Shown: positions 1 through 9,420, numbered from the stretch's first letter. The stretch: DNA of 64,000 bases from Candidatus Gastranaerophilales bacterium (GCA_944323925.1 CALUUI010000006.1:1-64000), one strand, 5' to 3'. Notes: a model not told the origin generated them from the sequence alone. Numbers and translations are program-made.

Positions 1-172
1 AATCAAGATATATTTGAAACACAGCCCTATTGGTTCAAAAAAATCAAATTCCGACAATGTCTGTTCAATGGCAACCAAGTTCCGACCTGTTAAAAAATCA
101 ATATCATACAACTTATGATAGCTACAATTTAATGCTGTCAATATAGAAAGCAAACTTGACTCTAAATTATAC

Positions 173-247
173 TGGTGGCGGCAACGGGATTTGAACCCGT
201 GTCAACAGAATGAGAATCTGCTATCCTGACCCCTAGACGATACCGCT
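173..247 (-). tRNA. tRNA-Glu (CUC)
   Basis: The minus strand folds as a cloverleaf. The anticodon stem GCAGA/TCTGT encloses the loop TTCTCAT, giving anticodon CTC. The T-arm is ACGGG-TTCAAAT-CCCGT, and CCA is encoded. The acceptor stem is AGCGGTA against TGCCGCC, which leaves an A1-C72 mismatch at its tip. That is unusual for an elongator tRNA. The gene lies downstream of tRNA-Phe on the same strand, with a hairpin between them. Confidence 0.93.
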
Positions 248-265
248 TTGTCTGGTTTATCAATT

Positions 266-293
266 AAAAAACTAGGCAATGCCTAGTTTTTTT
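266..293. terminator. Bidirectional terminator between tRNA-Glu and tRNA-Phe
   Basis: The stem AAACTAGGC / GCCTAGTTT has a 3-nt loop, preceded by an A-run and followed by a T-run, so it can act on either strand. On the minus strand it ends the tRNA-Phe transcript. Confidence 0.7.
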
Positions 294-296
294 AAA

Positions 297-372
297 TGGT
301 GCCGCAACTCGGAATTGAACCAAGGACACAGGGATTTTCAGTCCCTTGCTCTACCAACTGAGCTATTGCGGC
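297..372 (-). tRNA. tRNA-Phe (GAA)
   Basis: On the minus strand the acceptor GCCGCAA/TTGCGGC is fully paired. The anticodon stem AGGGA/TCCCT holds the loop CTGAAAA, giving anticodon GAA, and CCA is encoded. The first 13 nt of the tRNA are repeated twice upstream as part of a 92-bp tandem repeat. Confidence 0.95.
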
Positions 373-577
373 ATTTAGTATTTAATTTTCAATGGGTTGG
401 TAGAGCAAGCTCTACGATTTCTTTAACCCGTTCCGTTTCACTCCACTTGGGGAGCTATTGCGGCATTTAGTATTTAATTTTCAATGGGTTGGTAGAGCAA
501 GCTCTACGATTTCTTTAACCCGTTCCGTTTCACTCCACTCGGGGAGCTATTGCGGCATTTAGTATTTAATTTTCAAG
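360..577. repeat. 92-bp tandem repeat carrying the 5' end of tRNA-Phe
   Basis: The block GAGCTATTGCGGCATTTAGT occurs starting at about 360, 452 and 544, an exact 92-bp spacing. Each unit holds the first 13 nt of tRNA-Phe (minus strand) and its AT-rich upstream sequence. It also holds an inverted copy of the D-arm region (GTTGGTAGAGCAAG on the plus strand), then CTCTACG and a GTTCCGTTTCACTCCAC tail. The two full units differ at one visible base (CCACTTGGGG against CCACTCGGGG), so the duplication looks recent. The rest of the gene-free stretch to 693 is AT-rich, and I see nothing else in it. Confidence 0.9.
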
Positions 578-693
578 GCTTAGTGTTTATTTCCACTCTG
601 ACAATCAATTGTAAATGCTTTAGCATTCATTTATTGCCAACCTGCTTTCTATTATATATAAACAAAAAATTTAATCAAGTAATTTATTTGTTT

Positions 694-2352
694 TTATGCA
701 GCTGAATTTATTTGTTGCAATTTGATTTCTTTTTTAGGCATTTCTGCTTGAATGCTCTTTTGTTGAATATCAGCATTCTTTGCTTTTTCTGCTGCAATTC
801 TTGCTTTACGCTTTGCCTCAGATTTGTTTGTCATATAAATATTTAATGTAGGAATTCCAATACCTAAAGCTATACCTGTAAATGCATATCCTGCAAGTTG
901 GGCAATATTAAGTACTCGTAACTTTTTCTTAGTAGCTTTCCTTATAGATTCTGTTAATGGAGAAGTTTCAAGAATTTTTATCATTTCAGTTATATTCATT
1001 GCTTTATGGCTGCCGTCTTTGATATTTGTTTTTACTGTAGAAATTCCACAACTACGCAATGCTTCTCTTAAGACTTCATTACGAGATTTTAATGTTGAAC
1101 TTGTTATGATATTTCCATCTATATCTTTATTAAAGTTTAGTAATTTTTTGCCTGTAAATGCTGCTGCAGTACCTCTATTCACAAAATCACCCAGTACTAA
1201 CCAGCTTAAAAATCCGCATGAATCTTTGACAGCTGATTCCCTCATTTCATCTTTATCTCTTGTTACTAAAATACGACCGGTAACAGTCACACCGTATATG
1301 CCTTTTAATTGATTAATTGTTGGTGATTTACCTTGGAATGCCATTTTATTTAGAAAATCTTTTGGCTTACATTTTAGTGATGCTAAAACCATAGAAAACA
1401 TTGCAGCGCCAACTGCTAATTTTTCCATCTTAAACATAAATGAGCGATCACGTTCGCGTCCTTCAACACCTACAAAACCGTCACAACCTGTACGCTTTTT
1501 CGAATACCACATATTTAAAGGTTGTACGCTTAATCCAAACGCTGCACCTACTAAAAATCCTAAAAGAGCTCTGCCTTTATTGAATTTTGACATAGCTTGC
1601 AAAAATTTGTTTGTACCGCTTTGATGGGCAGCATTAAATGCTTCTATCACTTCTTTATTTTTGAATGCTTTTGACATCCCTACGATATCGTCAATTAAAA
1701 TATTAAGACTAGAAGTAGAACCTTCACCTAATTTAAAACGGTTCTCTGCACCTGTTGCTTCGGTTATCAATGCCGTTAATGCACCTCGCTCTGTACATTT
1801 TGAACGCCATTTGTTCATATCCAAATTTTTATCATTAATAACCTTATCAAGGACTTTAACTATTTGTTTTTTATTTTCTTCTGGAATTTGCACATAACCA
1901 CGTTCAGCATGTGAGGTGTTATATCCATTAATATTATCAATGATTTTTTTCAAATACTCTTCTTGAGTAGTATTTTGGACCAGATGTTCATCCCAAAATT
2001 TGGCTAATGCTTCAACTCTTTCCGGTGAGGTGAAAATTTTATTTGCTTTAACATTATATTTGCTTGAAATCGCTCCGCCAAGTAATGCGCCTGCCCCCAC
2101 GCCATACAATCCTATAGCTGCATCATTTGTCGTTCCCATTGATTCTCTGAAGCCTGTTTCTATACCTGCGTTAATACCACGTCCCATTGTATCTTTTGCT
2201 GTTCTCGGCAGTACCATAAACGCTACATCTGTTAAGTTCGCTCCCCAGCCTAAGTTGGTTGCAAAAAAGTTTAATGCTCCGGACATACCTTTAAATGCCG
2301 GTTGTTTTTTTTGTATAGGGTAATTTTGTTGATTGATTGCTTGTACTTTCAT
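694..2352 (-). CDS. Hypothetical membrane-associated protein with N-terminal AFKG motif
   Basis: This 552-residue protein is of unrecognised function. The N-terminus is MKVQAINQQNY followed by PAFKG at residues 18-22, the short tag seen in several proteins of this window. No signal peptide precedes it. Gly/Ala-rich hydrophobic stretches lie near residues 80-100 and 265-280 and again near the C-terminus (AGYAFTGIALGIGIPTLNIY). The C-terminal tail is Lys/Ala-rich and probably helical. It is a paralogue of the gene just upstream at 2362-3957: both contain F-[KQ]-G-K-x-P-T, then about 20 residues later D-K-x-E-[VM]-R-E-S, and a later GD[YF]..[KR]G. It starts 9 bp after that gene ends, so the two are very likely cotranscribed. 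Confidence 0.85.
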   Translation of the reverse strand: MKVQAINQQNYPIQKKQPAFKGMSGALNFFATNLGWGANLTDVAFMVLPRTAKDTMGRGINAGIETGFRESMGTTNDAAIGLYGVGAGALLGGAISSKYNVKANKIFTSPERVEALAKFWDEHLVQNTTQEEYLKKIIDNINGYNTSHAERGYVQIPEENKKQIVKVLDKVINDKNLDMNKWRSKCTERGALTALITEATGAENRFKLGEGSTSSLNILIDDIVGMSKAFKNKEVIEAFNAAHQSGTNKFLQAMSKFNKGRALLGFLVGAAFGLSVQPLNMWYSKKRTGCDGFVGVEGRERDRSFMFKMEKLAVGAAMFSMVLASLKCKPKDFLNKMAFQGKSPTINQLKGIYGVTVTGRILVTRDKDEMRESAVKDSCGFLSWLVLGDFVNRGTAAAFTGKKLLNFNKDIDGNIITSSTLKSRNEVLREALRSCGISTVKTNIKDGSHKAMNITEMIKILETSPLTESIRKATKKKLRVLNIAQLAGYAFTGIALGIGIPTLNIYMTNKSEAKRKARIAAEKAKNADIQQKSIQAEMPKKEIKLQQINSAA

Positions 2353-2361
2353 AATGACCTG

Positions 2362-3957
2362 TTATATTTTTGCTGTTTGGGTTGCTTCCTTTTGGAGTTT
2401 TTCTTTATTTTTTGCTTGTTTTTCTAACTCGAATTGTTTTTGAATTTCTGCTTTAGTTTTTGCGTGGTTTTTCTTTGTCTTTCCTCGTTCATAAATTATA
2501 AGACCAAGAATTGCAAAAGAGCTTAAGAGATTTACTAATTGACATAATGAACGATATTTTTGCGCTTTTGCAGTTAATGCTTTGTCTGTAAACATAAGTT
2601 CATTTGATGATTTTATATGAGTATTTAATACCCAATTTTTAAATTTAGTAAAGATGTTTGCATCTTTAGGAGAAACTTCAGTTCTATTTAGCAGGTTGAG
2701 TCCTGTTTTAGCTTCAATAGCGGAAGCCATGCCTTTTCCTGCATAATCACCAAGGAAATATAAACTCAAGAAAGTAAATATATCACGACCTCTTGATTCT
2801 CGGACTTCATTTTTATCATCTGCAGCTGCGATTCTTGACGAAAATGTTATTGCTGATATACACCTTGCTTGATCCATTGTTGGGTACTTACCTTTGAATT
2901 GAAGCATCCTGCCTAACATTTTCCAGCTTGGTTTTTGCGTTGCGGTTAAAAGAACTGATGCAGCTGCAACTCCAAGCATTGTTGCCATTGAGATTATTTT
3001 TTCTTTTAATAATCCTTCTTTGCCTTTTGCTTTAATTTTTGCGTGTAACTCAGGATTTTCTTTTGCTTCTTTGAAATCATCATATATAGGAGCCCCGTTT
3101 ATTCCTGATAATTTCCCTGTCAGCCAGCGGTTAAAAAATTGCATTGAGGCTGCTAGAGGTAAGACTAAAAGCAACGCTACTGCACTTTTTCCTTTAACAA
3201 GTTTTTGTGCTTTATTTGCAAAATTTTCTATTCCTGGTTTTCCTGCTACTTCATATTCTTGAAGATATTTTCTGGTATTTTGTAGCAGAGATGATACACT
3301 TGTATCTTTTAGATATTGACCTTTATCACCGAATCTTATACTTTCATTTACATGCGTTTTTAGCATTATATCATCTATTACGCTGCTAAATTCTTTACTA
3401 TTGGTCGCATTTGCAAGTTTTTTACCTAATTCTTCCAATTCTGCTTGACCCAGTTCAGAATATTTATAAACTTTATTTCCATCGACACCTTGAATTTTGG
3501 ATAATAATGATTCGTATACTTTGGCTTTATCTCCATTATTATCTTTGTATATTTCACTTACAGTTTTAATTGTTTCTGTATCTGCTAAACAATCAGCCAT
3601 ATTGGCACCGGTTTTTATAAAATATTTATCTAAAAATTTCCCTGCACCAATTGCCACAAAACCGGGAATTAAACAATTTATTATTAATCCGCCGCTTTCT
3701 CTGCATAAGGTTTCAAATCCGGCAAACAAGTTTGTTATTGAGTCAAATACTGTTCTTGGACCGATTGCTGTTCCTATATCTAATGCGGAAACGTGCATCA
3801 TAGGATTTCTTTCTAAATATTGCATTCCTGCAACAGCTGCTCCTACTACAGCTGTCATCTTCTTACCTTTAAAATTTATTTCTTTTCCATTTTCCTTGTT
3901 TTCTTTTTCTTGGGGATGGAATTTTGTACTTTCTAATATACTAATCTTATTAATCAT
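2362..3957 (-). CDS. Hypothetical membrane-associated protein with N-terminal NFKG motif
   Basis: This protein has about 531 residues and no recognised function. From the ATG at 3957 it reads MINKISILEST, with INFKG at residues 27-31. A GTG two codons upstream is possible but has no better ribosome site. Hydrophobic segments include GGLIINCLIPGFVAIGAG, SAVALLLVLPLAASMQF and LVNLLSSFAILGLIIY. The C-terminus is a charged Lys/Glu/Gln-rich helix. It shares conserved blocks with its downstream neighbour (FKGKYPTMDQ, DKNEVRES, LGDYAGKG), so the pair arose by tandem duplication. It is the first gene of the pair. Confidence 0.83.
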   Translation of the reverse strand: MINKISILESTKFHPQEKENKENGKEINFKGKKMTAVVGAAVAGMQYLERNPMMHVSALDIGTAIGPRTVFDSITNLFAGFETLCRESGGLIINCLIPGFVAIGAGKFLDKYFIKTGANMADCLADTETIKTVSEIYKDNNGDKAKVYESLLSKIQGVDGNKVYKYSELGQAELEELGKKLANATNSKEFSSVIDDIMLKTHVNESIRFGDKGQYLKDTSVSSLLQNTRKYLQEYEVAGKPGIENFANKAQKLVKGKSAVALLLVLPLAASMQFFNRWLTGKLSGINGAPIYDDFKEAKENPELHAKIKAKGKEGLLKEKIISMATMLGVAAASVLLTATQKPSWKMLGRMLQFKGKYPTMDQARCISAITFSSRIAAADDKNEVRESRGRDIFTFLSLYFLGDYAGKGMASAIEAKTGLNLLNRTEVSPKDANIFTKFKNWVLNTHIKSSNELMFTDKALTAKAQKYRSLCQLVNLLSSFAILGLIIYERGKTKKNHAKTKAEIQKQFELEKQAKNKEKLQKEATQTAKI

Positions 3958-4310
3958 ACACACATATCTTGACTATTTACGGCTACACTGCTGATTATAT
4001 CAGTAACTATATTTTTTTAAAAGCGGGGCAAAATAAAAATTGCCTTTTTTTTGTTAATTGTAAAGAGAATGTAAAGATAAATTTTTGATTGTTTTTATAA
4101 TTTATCATTATTATGATTATTTATATAAAATACTACGTTTATTTATTTTCAGAGAAAAAATATTACTTTAAAAATAGACAGAAAAATTTCCATATATGAA
4201 TTGTAAATTTTTGTAACGATTTCAGGATAAGAGCTGCAAAATATTAAAGAAAAGCGAAAAAAGTACGATAACCATGTTGTATAAAAAGGGCAAAAAGGGA
4301 AAAACGAACA
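3958..4310. promoter_or_regulatory. Divergent intergenic region with a possible promoter for the 4311 gene
   Basis: This AT-rich, gene-free region lies between the divergent genes at 3957 (minus) and 4311 (plus). TTGATT at 4085-4090 and TATTAT at 4109-4114 are 18 bp apart and could be a sigma-70-type promoter. It would give a leader of nearly 200 nt before the ATG at 4311. A purine-rich AAAAAGGGAAAAACGAACA precedes that ATG. I see no other structure. Confidence 0.3.
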
Positions 4311-5894
4311 ATGGGAATGGCGGCGACACAAGCGAGATTGTTAACGTTGACCAATCGGAAGAACCGAATTGGTTACAACTTATCAATGCTAAGTGCGCAA
4401 AAGATGTCGTTGGCAAGAGAGGCGGATGCAGTATCGACGAAATATACAAATGCCCTAAATGAGAAGATGTTAAAATGGTCAAATGATGGTGGTCAAAACT
4501 ATTATGACTTAACTTATGATACATTAATGAACCCAAGTGCCCTAAATAATTATGAGCCCTATATGTTAACGGATATGTCAGGGAAGGTAGTAGTAGATGA
4601 TGATTATCTGAAGTATGCAAAAATGATAAGCCCAAATGGAGCTTGCGGTGGGAATTATGATAGCAATAGAACCAAAATATTGAGTGAATTAACAGGGATA
4701 CCGGAAGAAGATTTTGACAAAGTAGAAACCAACAATGATGATTTAAAAGCATTAGATACGGAAATAGCGAAGCATTTGTCGAAAGAACCGGCAATAGAAA
4801 CGACGACAGCAGATGCATTCTTTGGTAAATTAGGTAAAGTTTCAAGCTCAGCTTGTTCTTCAACAACAGGGGGTATGCCAGCAGGTGGAACGCCTGTAAC
4901 TTCTGATACAACGTGGGCAGATATAATTCAGTCCATAGGAAGCGGTGTTAATTATATAACATACTTATATCACGATGATCATGGTGTATCAGAAGATTCT
5001 GCAAATAATAAATTGGAAGAAATATTAAACGCATTGGGAAGTGCAATTTCATCAATATCATCAAATGTTGAAATAACAGATGAAACTATTCAAAATGCTA
5101 TAGATAGAACAATTGATTTATTTGATAATCAGCAATATAGTACAATTTCACATAGTGATAGGTGGCCAAATGCAGGAGCAGAGGCTTTAAACTATAATAC
5201 GATAGTACATGTTCACGATAAAGCAACTGGTTGGTTTGGAAAATCGCATGAAACTTATGCAGTCAGTTTAACAAATATGGCAAATGTGTTCTTAACCTAC
5301 CTTTTAGGAGATGAAGAAGCGCAAAGTAAAATAACAAATGAATCTTGTCCAGGAATAGATTTGAATAAGATTACTCTAACCGACGCAGACTCAAAGGCAG
5401 AACATGATAAATGGCAAGAAACCTATGATAGTCTTTTAGCACAACGCAGTGAATTAGAAGAAAGTTCATCCCTTCTTTTTGATGCGGAAGAAGAAAAACT
5501 GATAGATTTCTATGACGCAATATTTGAAGCAATAGCAACAAACGGTTGGACGTATAATGAATACATTAATGATACAGAATATCTGAATGATATACTTCAA
5601 ACGGGAACATACAATATAACGAAGGCGGAACGAGGAAATGACGGGGAATGGGATTATGACGAATCAGCCGCAACGACCTGTCAGAATATATATCAAGTAT
5701 CAGATAGCAGTGCTGAGAATAAAGCAACAGTAGAATATGAATTAGAAAAGACAAGAATACAAAATAAAGAAGATGCAATAGATGTTCGAATGAAGAAATT
5801 AGAAACAGAACAAAGTGCAATAAATGAAATGCTAGAATCATACCGTTCAATGATAGATGATAACGTTGAAAGAACCTTTGATGTATTCTCGTAA
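4311..5894 (+). CDS. Lineage-specific protein with MGMAATQARLL N-terminus and C-terminal coiled coil
   Basis: This 527-residue protein starts MGMAATQARLLTLT. A helical segment to about residue 50 (SMLSAQKMSLAREADAVSTK) follows, then a variable Asn/Asp/Ser/Thr-rich middle. The C-terminal 70 residues form a long helix (EKTRIQNKEDAIDVRMKKLE...VERTFDVFS). I recall this N-terminal block and the C-terminal helix ending in a short Phe-rich tail as recurring in Gastranaerophilales proteins of unknown role. Conserved helical ends around a variable middle resemble the layout of flagellin or hook-type subunits, but that is inference only. It has no signal peptide. The start is fixed by the conserved MGMAA and the purine-rich site upstream. 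Confidence 0.88.
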   Translation: MGMAATQARLLTLTNRKNRIGYNLSMLSAQKMSLAREADAVSTKYTNALNEKMLKWSNDGGQNYYDLTYDTLMNPSALNNYEPYMLTDMSGKVVVDDDYLKYAKMISPNGACGGNYDSNRTKILSELTGIPEEDFDKVETNNDDLKALDTEIAKHLSKEPAIETTTADAFFGKLGKVSSSACSSTTGGMPAGGTPVTSDTTWADIIQSIGSGVNYITYLYHDDHGVSEDSANNKLEEILNALGSAISSISSNVEITDETIQNAIDRTIDLFDNQQYSTISHSDRWPNAGAEALNYNTIVHVHDKATGWFGKSHETYAVSLTNMANVFLTYLLGDEEAQSKITNESCPGIDLNKITLTDADSKAEHDKWQETYDSLLAQRSELEESSSLLFDAEEEKLIDFYDAIFEAIATNGWTYNEYINDTEYLNDILQTGTYNITKAERGNDGEWDYDESAATTCQNIYQVSDSSAENKATVEYELEKTRIQNKEDAIDVRMKKLETEQSAINEMLESYRSMIDDNVERTFDVFS

Positions 5895-5973
5895 AGTGAA
5901 TTGATAATTTAATATATTTACAAAAATATTTTTATAGTATAATTTTCTTGTATTGTATTAAATAGGAAAATAT

Positions 5974-6309
5974 ATGATAAAAAAGACGGTATTATTAGAT
6001 TTTGATGGTGTCCTGAATGATTATAACGGAAACTATTCAGATGGTGAAATAGAACCATTAAGGGATGGCGCACTTGATTTTTTAGAAAGGCTTTCAAAAG
6101 AATTTAAAATTATACTTTTTACTTCAAGAGATTTGTATTTAGTAAATGAATGGGTTATAGAGAATAATCTTTGGAAATACTTTGAGAAAATTACAAATAT
6201 CAAAGAACCGGCTTTTCTTATAGTTGATGACAGATGTGTAAGATTTAACGGTGATTATAATCAAACACTTAATGATATTTCAAATTTCAAAGTATGGTAT
6301 AAAGACTAA
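5974..6309 (+). CDS. Small HAD-superfamily hydrolase
   Basis: This 111-residue protein carries HAD motif I, DFDGVLND, at residues 9-16 (nucleophile Asp9, Asp11), motif II as LFTSRD near residue 50, and a late VDDR motif. It is short for the family and has no cap domain, like small 5'-nucleotidase-type HADs. The ATG has AGGAAA upstream. Its stop overlaps the end of miaA by 4 bp, tail to tail. A broken paralogue of its first 40 residues lies at 14250-14372. The substrate cannot be read from sequence. Confidence 0.8.
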   Translation: MIKKTVLLDFDGVLNDYNGNYSDGEIEPLRDGALDFLERLSKEFKIILFTSRDLYLVNEWVIENNLWKYFEKITNIKEPAFLIVDDRCVRFNGDYNQTLNDISNFKVWYKD

Positions 6310-7157
6310 TAGTTCATATTTAGTTCCGGATTTCTTCTGAACCATGTTAATTGACGTTTTGCATATCTTCTTGTGTTTTGTTTAATTTTTTCTATTGCTT
6401 CATCAAGAGTGATTTTGCCGTCTAAATACTCTAAGATTTCACAATATCCGATTGTATTCACAAAATTCTTTATTCTGCCATGTTTTTCCAGTAAAGATTT
6501 TGTTTCATCAATAAGCCCCAAATCAAGCATTTTATCAACTCTTAAATTTATTCTGTTATACAATTCTTCTCTTGAGGAAACAGATGGCGAAATCCAATTT
6601 ACATCATATTCAACTTCTTTTTTCCCTGCTGCTTGATAGAAAGGGATATTAAGTGTTCGCATTATTTCCAGAACTCTTACAATTCTTACCTTATTATTGA
6701 TATGGACTTTTTGTGCAGTTATAGGGTCTTTTTCTTTGAGTTCATTATATAAAACTTCAACCGGAGTGGCTTCCAATTCTGCTCTTAATTCTGGATTAGG
6801 CTCTATTTGAGGCAAATCAAAATCTTCAAGAAGTATCCTAAAATACAGTCCTGTTCCACCAACGACAATAGGTAATTTACCCCTATTTAAAATATCTCCT
6901 ATAATAGGCTTTGCTGCTTTATAAAAATCGCCAACAGAGTAATCAACTTCAGGTTCTACTATATCGATTAAGTAGTGAGGAATACCTTGCATTTCTTCTT
7001 TTGTTGGCTTTGCTGTTGCGATATTAAAACCTTTATAGACAAGTCTAGAGTCTGCAGAAATAATTTCTCCGTTGTGTTTTTGAGCTAAGTCGATTGCAAG
7101 TGCGGTTTTTCCGCTAGCTGTTGGCCCTGCAACTGCTATTACTTTAGGTTTTGTCAT
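6306..7157 (-). CDS. miaA: tRNA dimethylallyltransferase MiaA
   Basis: This 283-residue enzyme adds a dimethylallyl group to N6 of A37 in tRNAs that read UNN codons. The P-loop GPTASGKT lies at residues 10-17, followed by the family signatures [35 protein letters not shown] and [13 protein letters not shown]. It is slightly short, ending soon after the RQ-TWFR motif, but all core motifs are present. The ATG overlaps the uvrB stop (ATGA), so the two are translationally coupled. Confidence 0.97.
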   Translation of the reverse strand: MTKPKVIAVAGPTASGKTALAIDLAQKHNGEIISADSRLVYKGFNIATAKPTKEEMQGIPHYLIDIVEPEVDYSVGDFYKAAKPIIGDILNRGKLPIVVGGTGLYFRILLEDFDLPQIEPNPELRAELEATPVEVLYNELKEKDPITAQKVHINNKVRIVRVLEIMRTLNIPFYQAAGKKEVEYDVNWISPSVSSREELYNRINLRVDKMLDLGLIDETKSLLEKHGRIKNFVNTIGYCEILEYLDGKITLDEAIEKIKQNTRRYAKRQLTWFRRNPELNMNY

Positions 7158-9136
7158 ACCATCTCCCTTAATTTCTTTAACTGGTCACGAATTTCTGCGG
7201 CACGTTCAAAATCAAGTATTTTCGCACATTTGTGCATGTCTTTTTCCAGTTTTGTAATTAGTTTAGATAAATCTTTCTTTTCTATGCCTAAATCAACCAT
7301 TTCTTCCGCAACAATGTCCTCTAAGTTCCTGTAGCTTTCTACAAGTGAGAGCAAGTTATTTTCAATTGGTTTTTTAATTGTTTGCGGAACAATACCGTGT
7401 TTTTCATTGTATTCCATTTGTATTTTTCGTCTTCTATTAGTTTCATCAATAGCAAGTTTCATCGAATCAGTAATCTTATCCGCATACATAATTACTTTCC
7501 CGCAAACGTTTCTGGCCGCACGTCCGATTGTTTGAACTAGACTGGTTTCTGAACGTAAAAATCCCTCTTTATCAGCATCCATTATTGCAACCAACGATAC
7601 TTCTGGAATATCAAGCCCCTCTCTCAAGAGGTTTACACCTATAAGCACATCAAATTCGCCAAGCCTTAAATCTCTTAATATCTCAACGCGTTCTATAGAT
7701 TGTATTCCGCTATGCAGATAACGTACCCTTATTCCTGCTTGGACGAAATAGTCACATAAATCTTCAGCCATCCTTTTGGTTAAGGTTGTGATAAGCACAC
7801 GCTCAGATTTTTTAGCTCTTAGGTTTATTTCTTTTATTAAGTCATCAATTTGAGTTTCTATTGGTCTAACTGAAATTTTAGGGTCAACAAGTCCTGTCGG
7901 ACGAATTATTTGTTCAACAATCTGTTCGGATGTTTGTTTTTCAAACTCTGCAGGAGTTGCGGAAATATAGATTTTTTGATGAACTTTAGCAAAAAATTCT
8001 TCTTCTTTTAATGGTCGGTTATCTTTTGCGCAAGGAAGTCTGAACCCGTAATTTATAAGAGTTTCTTTTCTTGATTTATCGCCAAAATACATGCCTTTTA
8101 ATTGCGGCAAAGTAACGTGAGATTCATCAATAACTGTTAAAAAGTCACCTTTGAAATAGTCCAGTAATGTTGCAGGCGCACTACCGGGGGGACGGCGTTC
8201 AAGAATTCTTGAATAATTTTCAATACCTGAACAGTAGCCCATTTCTTTTATCATTTCAATATCGTATTTTACACGCTGCTCAAGTCTTGCAGCTTCTAGA
8301 ATTTTGTTTTCATTATTGAGTTCTGCTAACCTGTTTTTAAGTTCCATCCTTATCAGCTTAATCGTTTCTTCTTCATTCTCATCAGATGTAATATAGTGAA
8401 CAGCAGGATAGATTACAACACTCTCAGGGGACTCAAGAATTTCCCCCGTTACATTATCTATTTTCACAATTCGTTCTATTTCATCACCAAAAAAGTAGAT
8501 TCTTGTAATAATTTTTTCATAAGACGGCATTATTTCTACAATATCGCCTCTGGCTCTGAAAGTAGAGCGTTCAAGCTCTAAATCATTTCTTGTATATTGG
8601 ATACTGACTAAATATTTTAAAAGCTCATTTCTTTCAAGTTCGTCACCAACTTTGATTGTCATAGCACCTTTGAAATAATTTTCGGGCAAACCTAAGCCAT
8701 AAATACAGCTTACAGAGGCTACTATTATTACATCGTTTCGTTCGTAAAGACTTCTTGTTGTATTATGTCTAAGCCTATCAATTTCATCATTAATACTTGC
8801 AGATTTTTCAATATAAGTGTCTGTTCTAGGGATATAGGCTTCCGGTTGATAGTAGTCATAATAAGAAATAAAATATTCAACCGCATTATCAGGGAAAAGT
8901 TCTTTAAACTCATTATAAAGTTGAGCAGCAAGAGTTTTGTTATGAGCAATAATAAGAGTAGGTTTTTGGATTTGTTCAATAACATTTGCAATAGTAAAAG
9001 TTTTACCTGAACCAGTAATTCCAAGTAGAGTTTGGGCATCATAACCTTTGTTTAACCCATCAACAAGTTCTTTAATTGCTTTGGGCTGATCCCCTGAAGG
9101 CTTATATTTTGAAGATATTTTAAACCGATTATTCAT
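7154..9136 (-). CDS. uvrB: Excinuclease ABC subunit B
   Basis: This 660-residue DNA-damage-verifying helicase belongs to the UvrABC nucleotide excision repair complex. Walker A GITGSGKT lies near residue 40, the beta-hairpin region [12 protein letters not shown] near residue 95, and DESHVT is the Walker B. The helicase motifs [13 protein letters not shown] and QTIGRAARN follow. The C-terminal UVR motif ([20 protein letters not shown]) binds UvrC. It is full length and is the first gene of a uvrB-miaA operon. Confidence 0.98.
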   Translation of the reverse strand: MNNRFKISSKYKPSGDQPKAIKELVDGLNKGYDAQTLLGITGSGKTFTIANVIEQIQKPTLIIAHNKTLAAQLYNEFKELFPDNAVEYFISYYDYYQPEAYIPRTDTYIEKSASINDEIDRLRHNTTRSLYERNDVIIVASVSCIYGLGLPENYFKGAMTIKVGDELERNELLKYLVSIQYTRNDLELERSTFRARGDIVEIMPSYEKIITRIYFFGDEIERIVKIDNVTGEILESPESVVIYPAVHYITSDENEEETIKLIRMELKNRLAELNNENKILEAARLEQRVKYDIEMIKEMGYCSGIENYSRILERRPPGSAPATLLDYFKGDFLTVIDESHVTLPQLKGMYFGDKSRKETLINYGFRLPCAKDNRPLKEEEFFAKVHQKIYISATPAEFEKQTSEQIVEQIIRPTGLVDPKISVRPIETQIDDLIKEINLRAKKSERVLITTLTKRMAEDLCDYFVQAGIRVRYLHSGIQSIERVEILRDLRLGEFDVLIGVNLLREGLDIPEVSLVAIMDADKEGFLRSETSLVQTIGRAARNVCGKVIMYADKITDSMKLAIDETNRRRKIQMEYNEKHGIVPQTIKKPIENNLLSLVESYRNLEDIVAEEMVDLGIEKKDLSKLITKLEKDMHKCAKILDFERAAEIRDQLKKLREMV

Positions 9137-9177
9137 AAAGAAATTATACCTCTAATTAAAATATCTTCAAATACGAC

Positions 9178-9206
9178 TTTACAATAAAATATATTTAATA
9201 TAGAAT
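9178..9206 (+). promoter_or_regulatory. Predicted tRNA-Ser promoter
   Basis: TTTACA (9178-9183) and TAGAAT (9201-9206) are 17 bp apart, about 25 bp before the mature tRNA-Ser 5' end. This fits a sigma-70-type promoter. Confidence 0.5.
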
Positions 9207-9230
9207 AAGAGTAAATCTGATAATCAATTT

Positions 9231-9321
9231 GGAGGAGTGCCAGAGCGGTTTATCGGAGCGGTCTTGAAAACCGTCGTACGTGACGAGCGTACCGTGGGTT
9301 CGAATCCCACCTCCTCCTCCA
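9231..9321 (+). tRNA. tRNA-Ser (UGA)
   Basis: This is a class II tRNA with a long variable arm. The acceptor GGAGGAG/CTCCTCC, the anticodon loop CTTGAAA (anticodon TGA) and the T-arm GTGGG-TTCGAAT-CCCAC are all visible. CCA appears to be encoded, which makes base 73 a U where serine tRNAs normally have G. The CTC-rich 3' end leaves some ambiguity. A degenerate copy of its 3' end and terminator lies at 10222-10280. Confidence 0.95.
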
Positions 9322-9420
9322 TTTAAACGGACTGACTTTTGTCAGTCCGTTTTTTATTTTGTGTACTATTGGAGAGAACTCACTTTTTAGTGGGTTGCGC
9401 GAGCGAGCAGAGGCTGAAAA
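9299..9420. repeat. tRNA-Ser tail repeat, left copy, with GAGAACTC / GAGCAGAGGCTG element
   Basis: The tRNA-Ser 3' end, its terminator and the following GTGTACTATTGGAGAG recur in degenerate form at 10222-10290, on the far side of the parDE pair. Behind the terminator is an element reading GAGAACTC...TTTTT...GCGAGCGAGCAGAGGCTG. The reverse complement of much of it is found next to tRNA-Gly. The rest of the gap to 9619 is AT-rich and includes a weak hairpin (GGGCTATAAGCCC) near 9473. Confidence 0.7.
9326..9355 (+). terminator. tRNA-Ser terminator
   Basis: A perfect stem AACGGACTGAC / GTCAGTCCGTT with a TTTT loop is followed by TTTTATTTT, directly behind the tRNA-Ser CCA. Confidence 0.9.

Noticed and set aside
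279-470. 63-codon open frame over tRNA-Phe
   Set aside because: It runs through the tRNA and the tandem repeat; no ribosome site and no protein-like pattern.
360-577. CRISPR array
   Set aside because: Units of 92 bp are near-identical throughout with no variable spacers and contain tRNA sequence; the array at 49681 fails for the same reason.
4274-4462. 62-codon frame just before the 4311 gene
   Set aside because: It overlaps the better-supported frame, which has a recognised N-terminus.
4222-4911. 229-codon minus-strand open frame
   Set aside because: It is antisense to the MGMAATQ gene, Leu/His-rich and of low complexity, as expected for a shadow frame.
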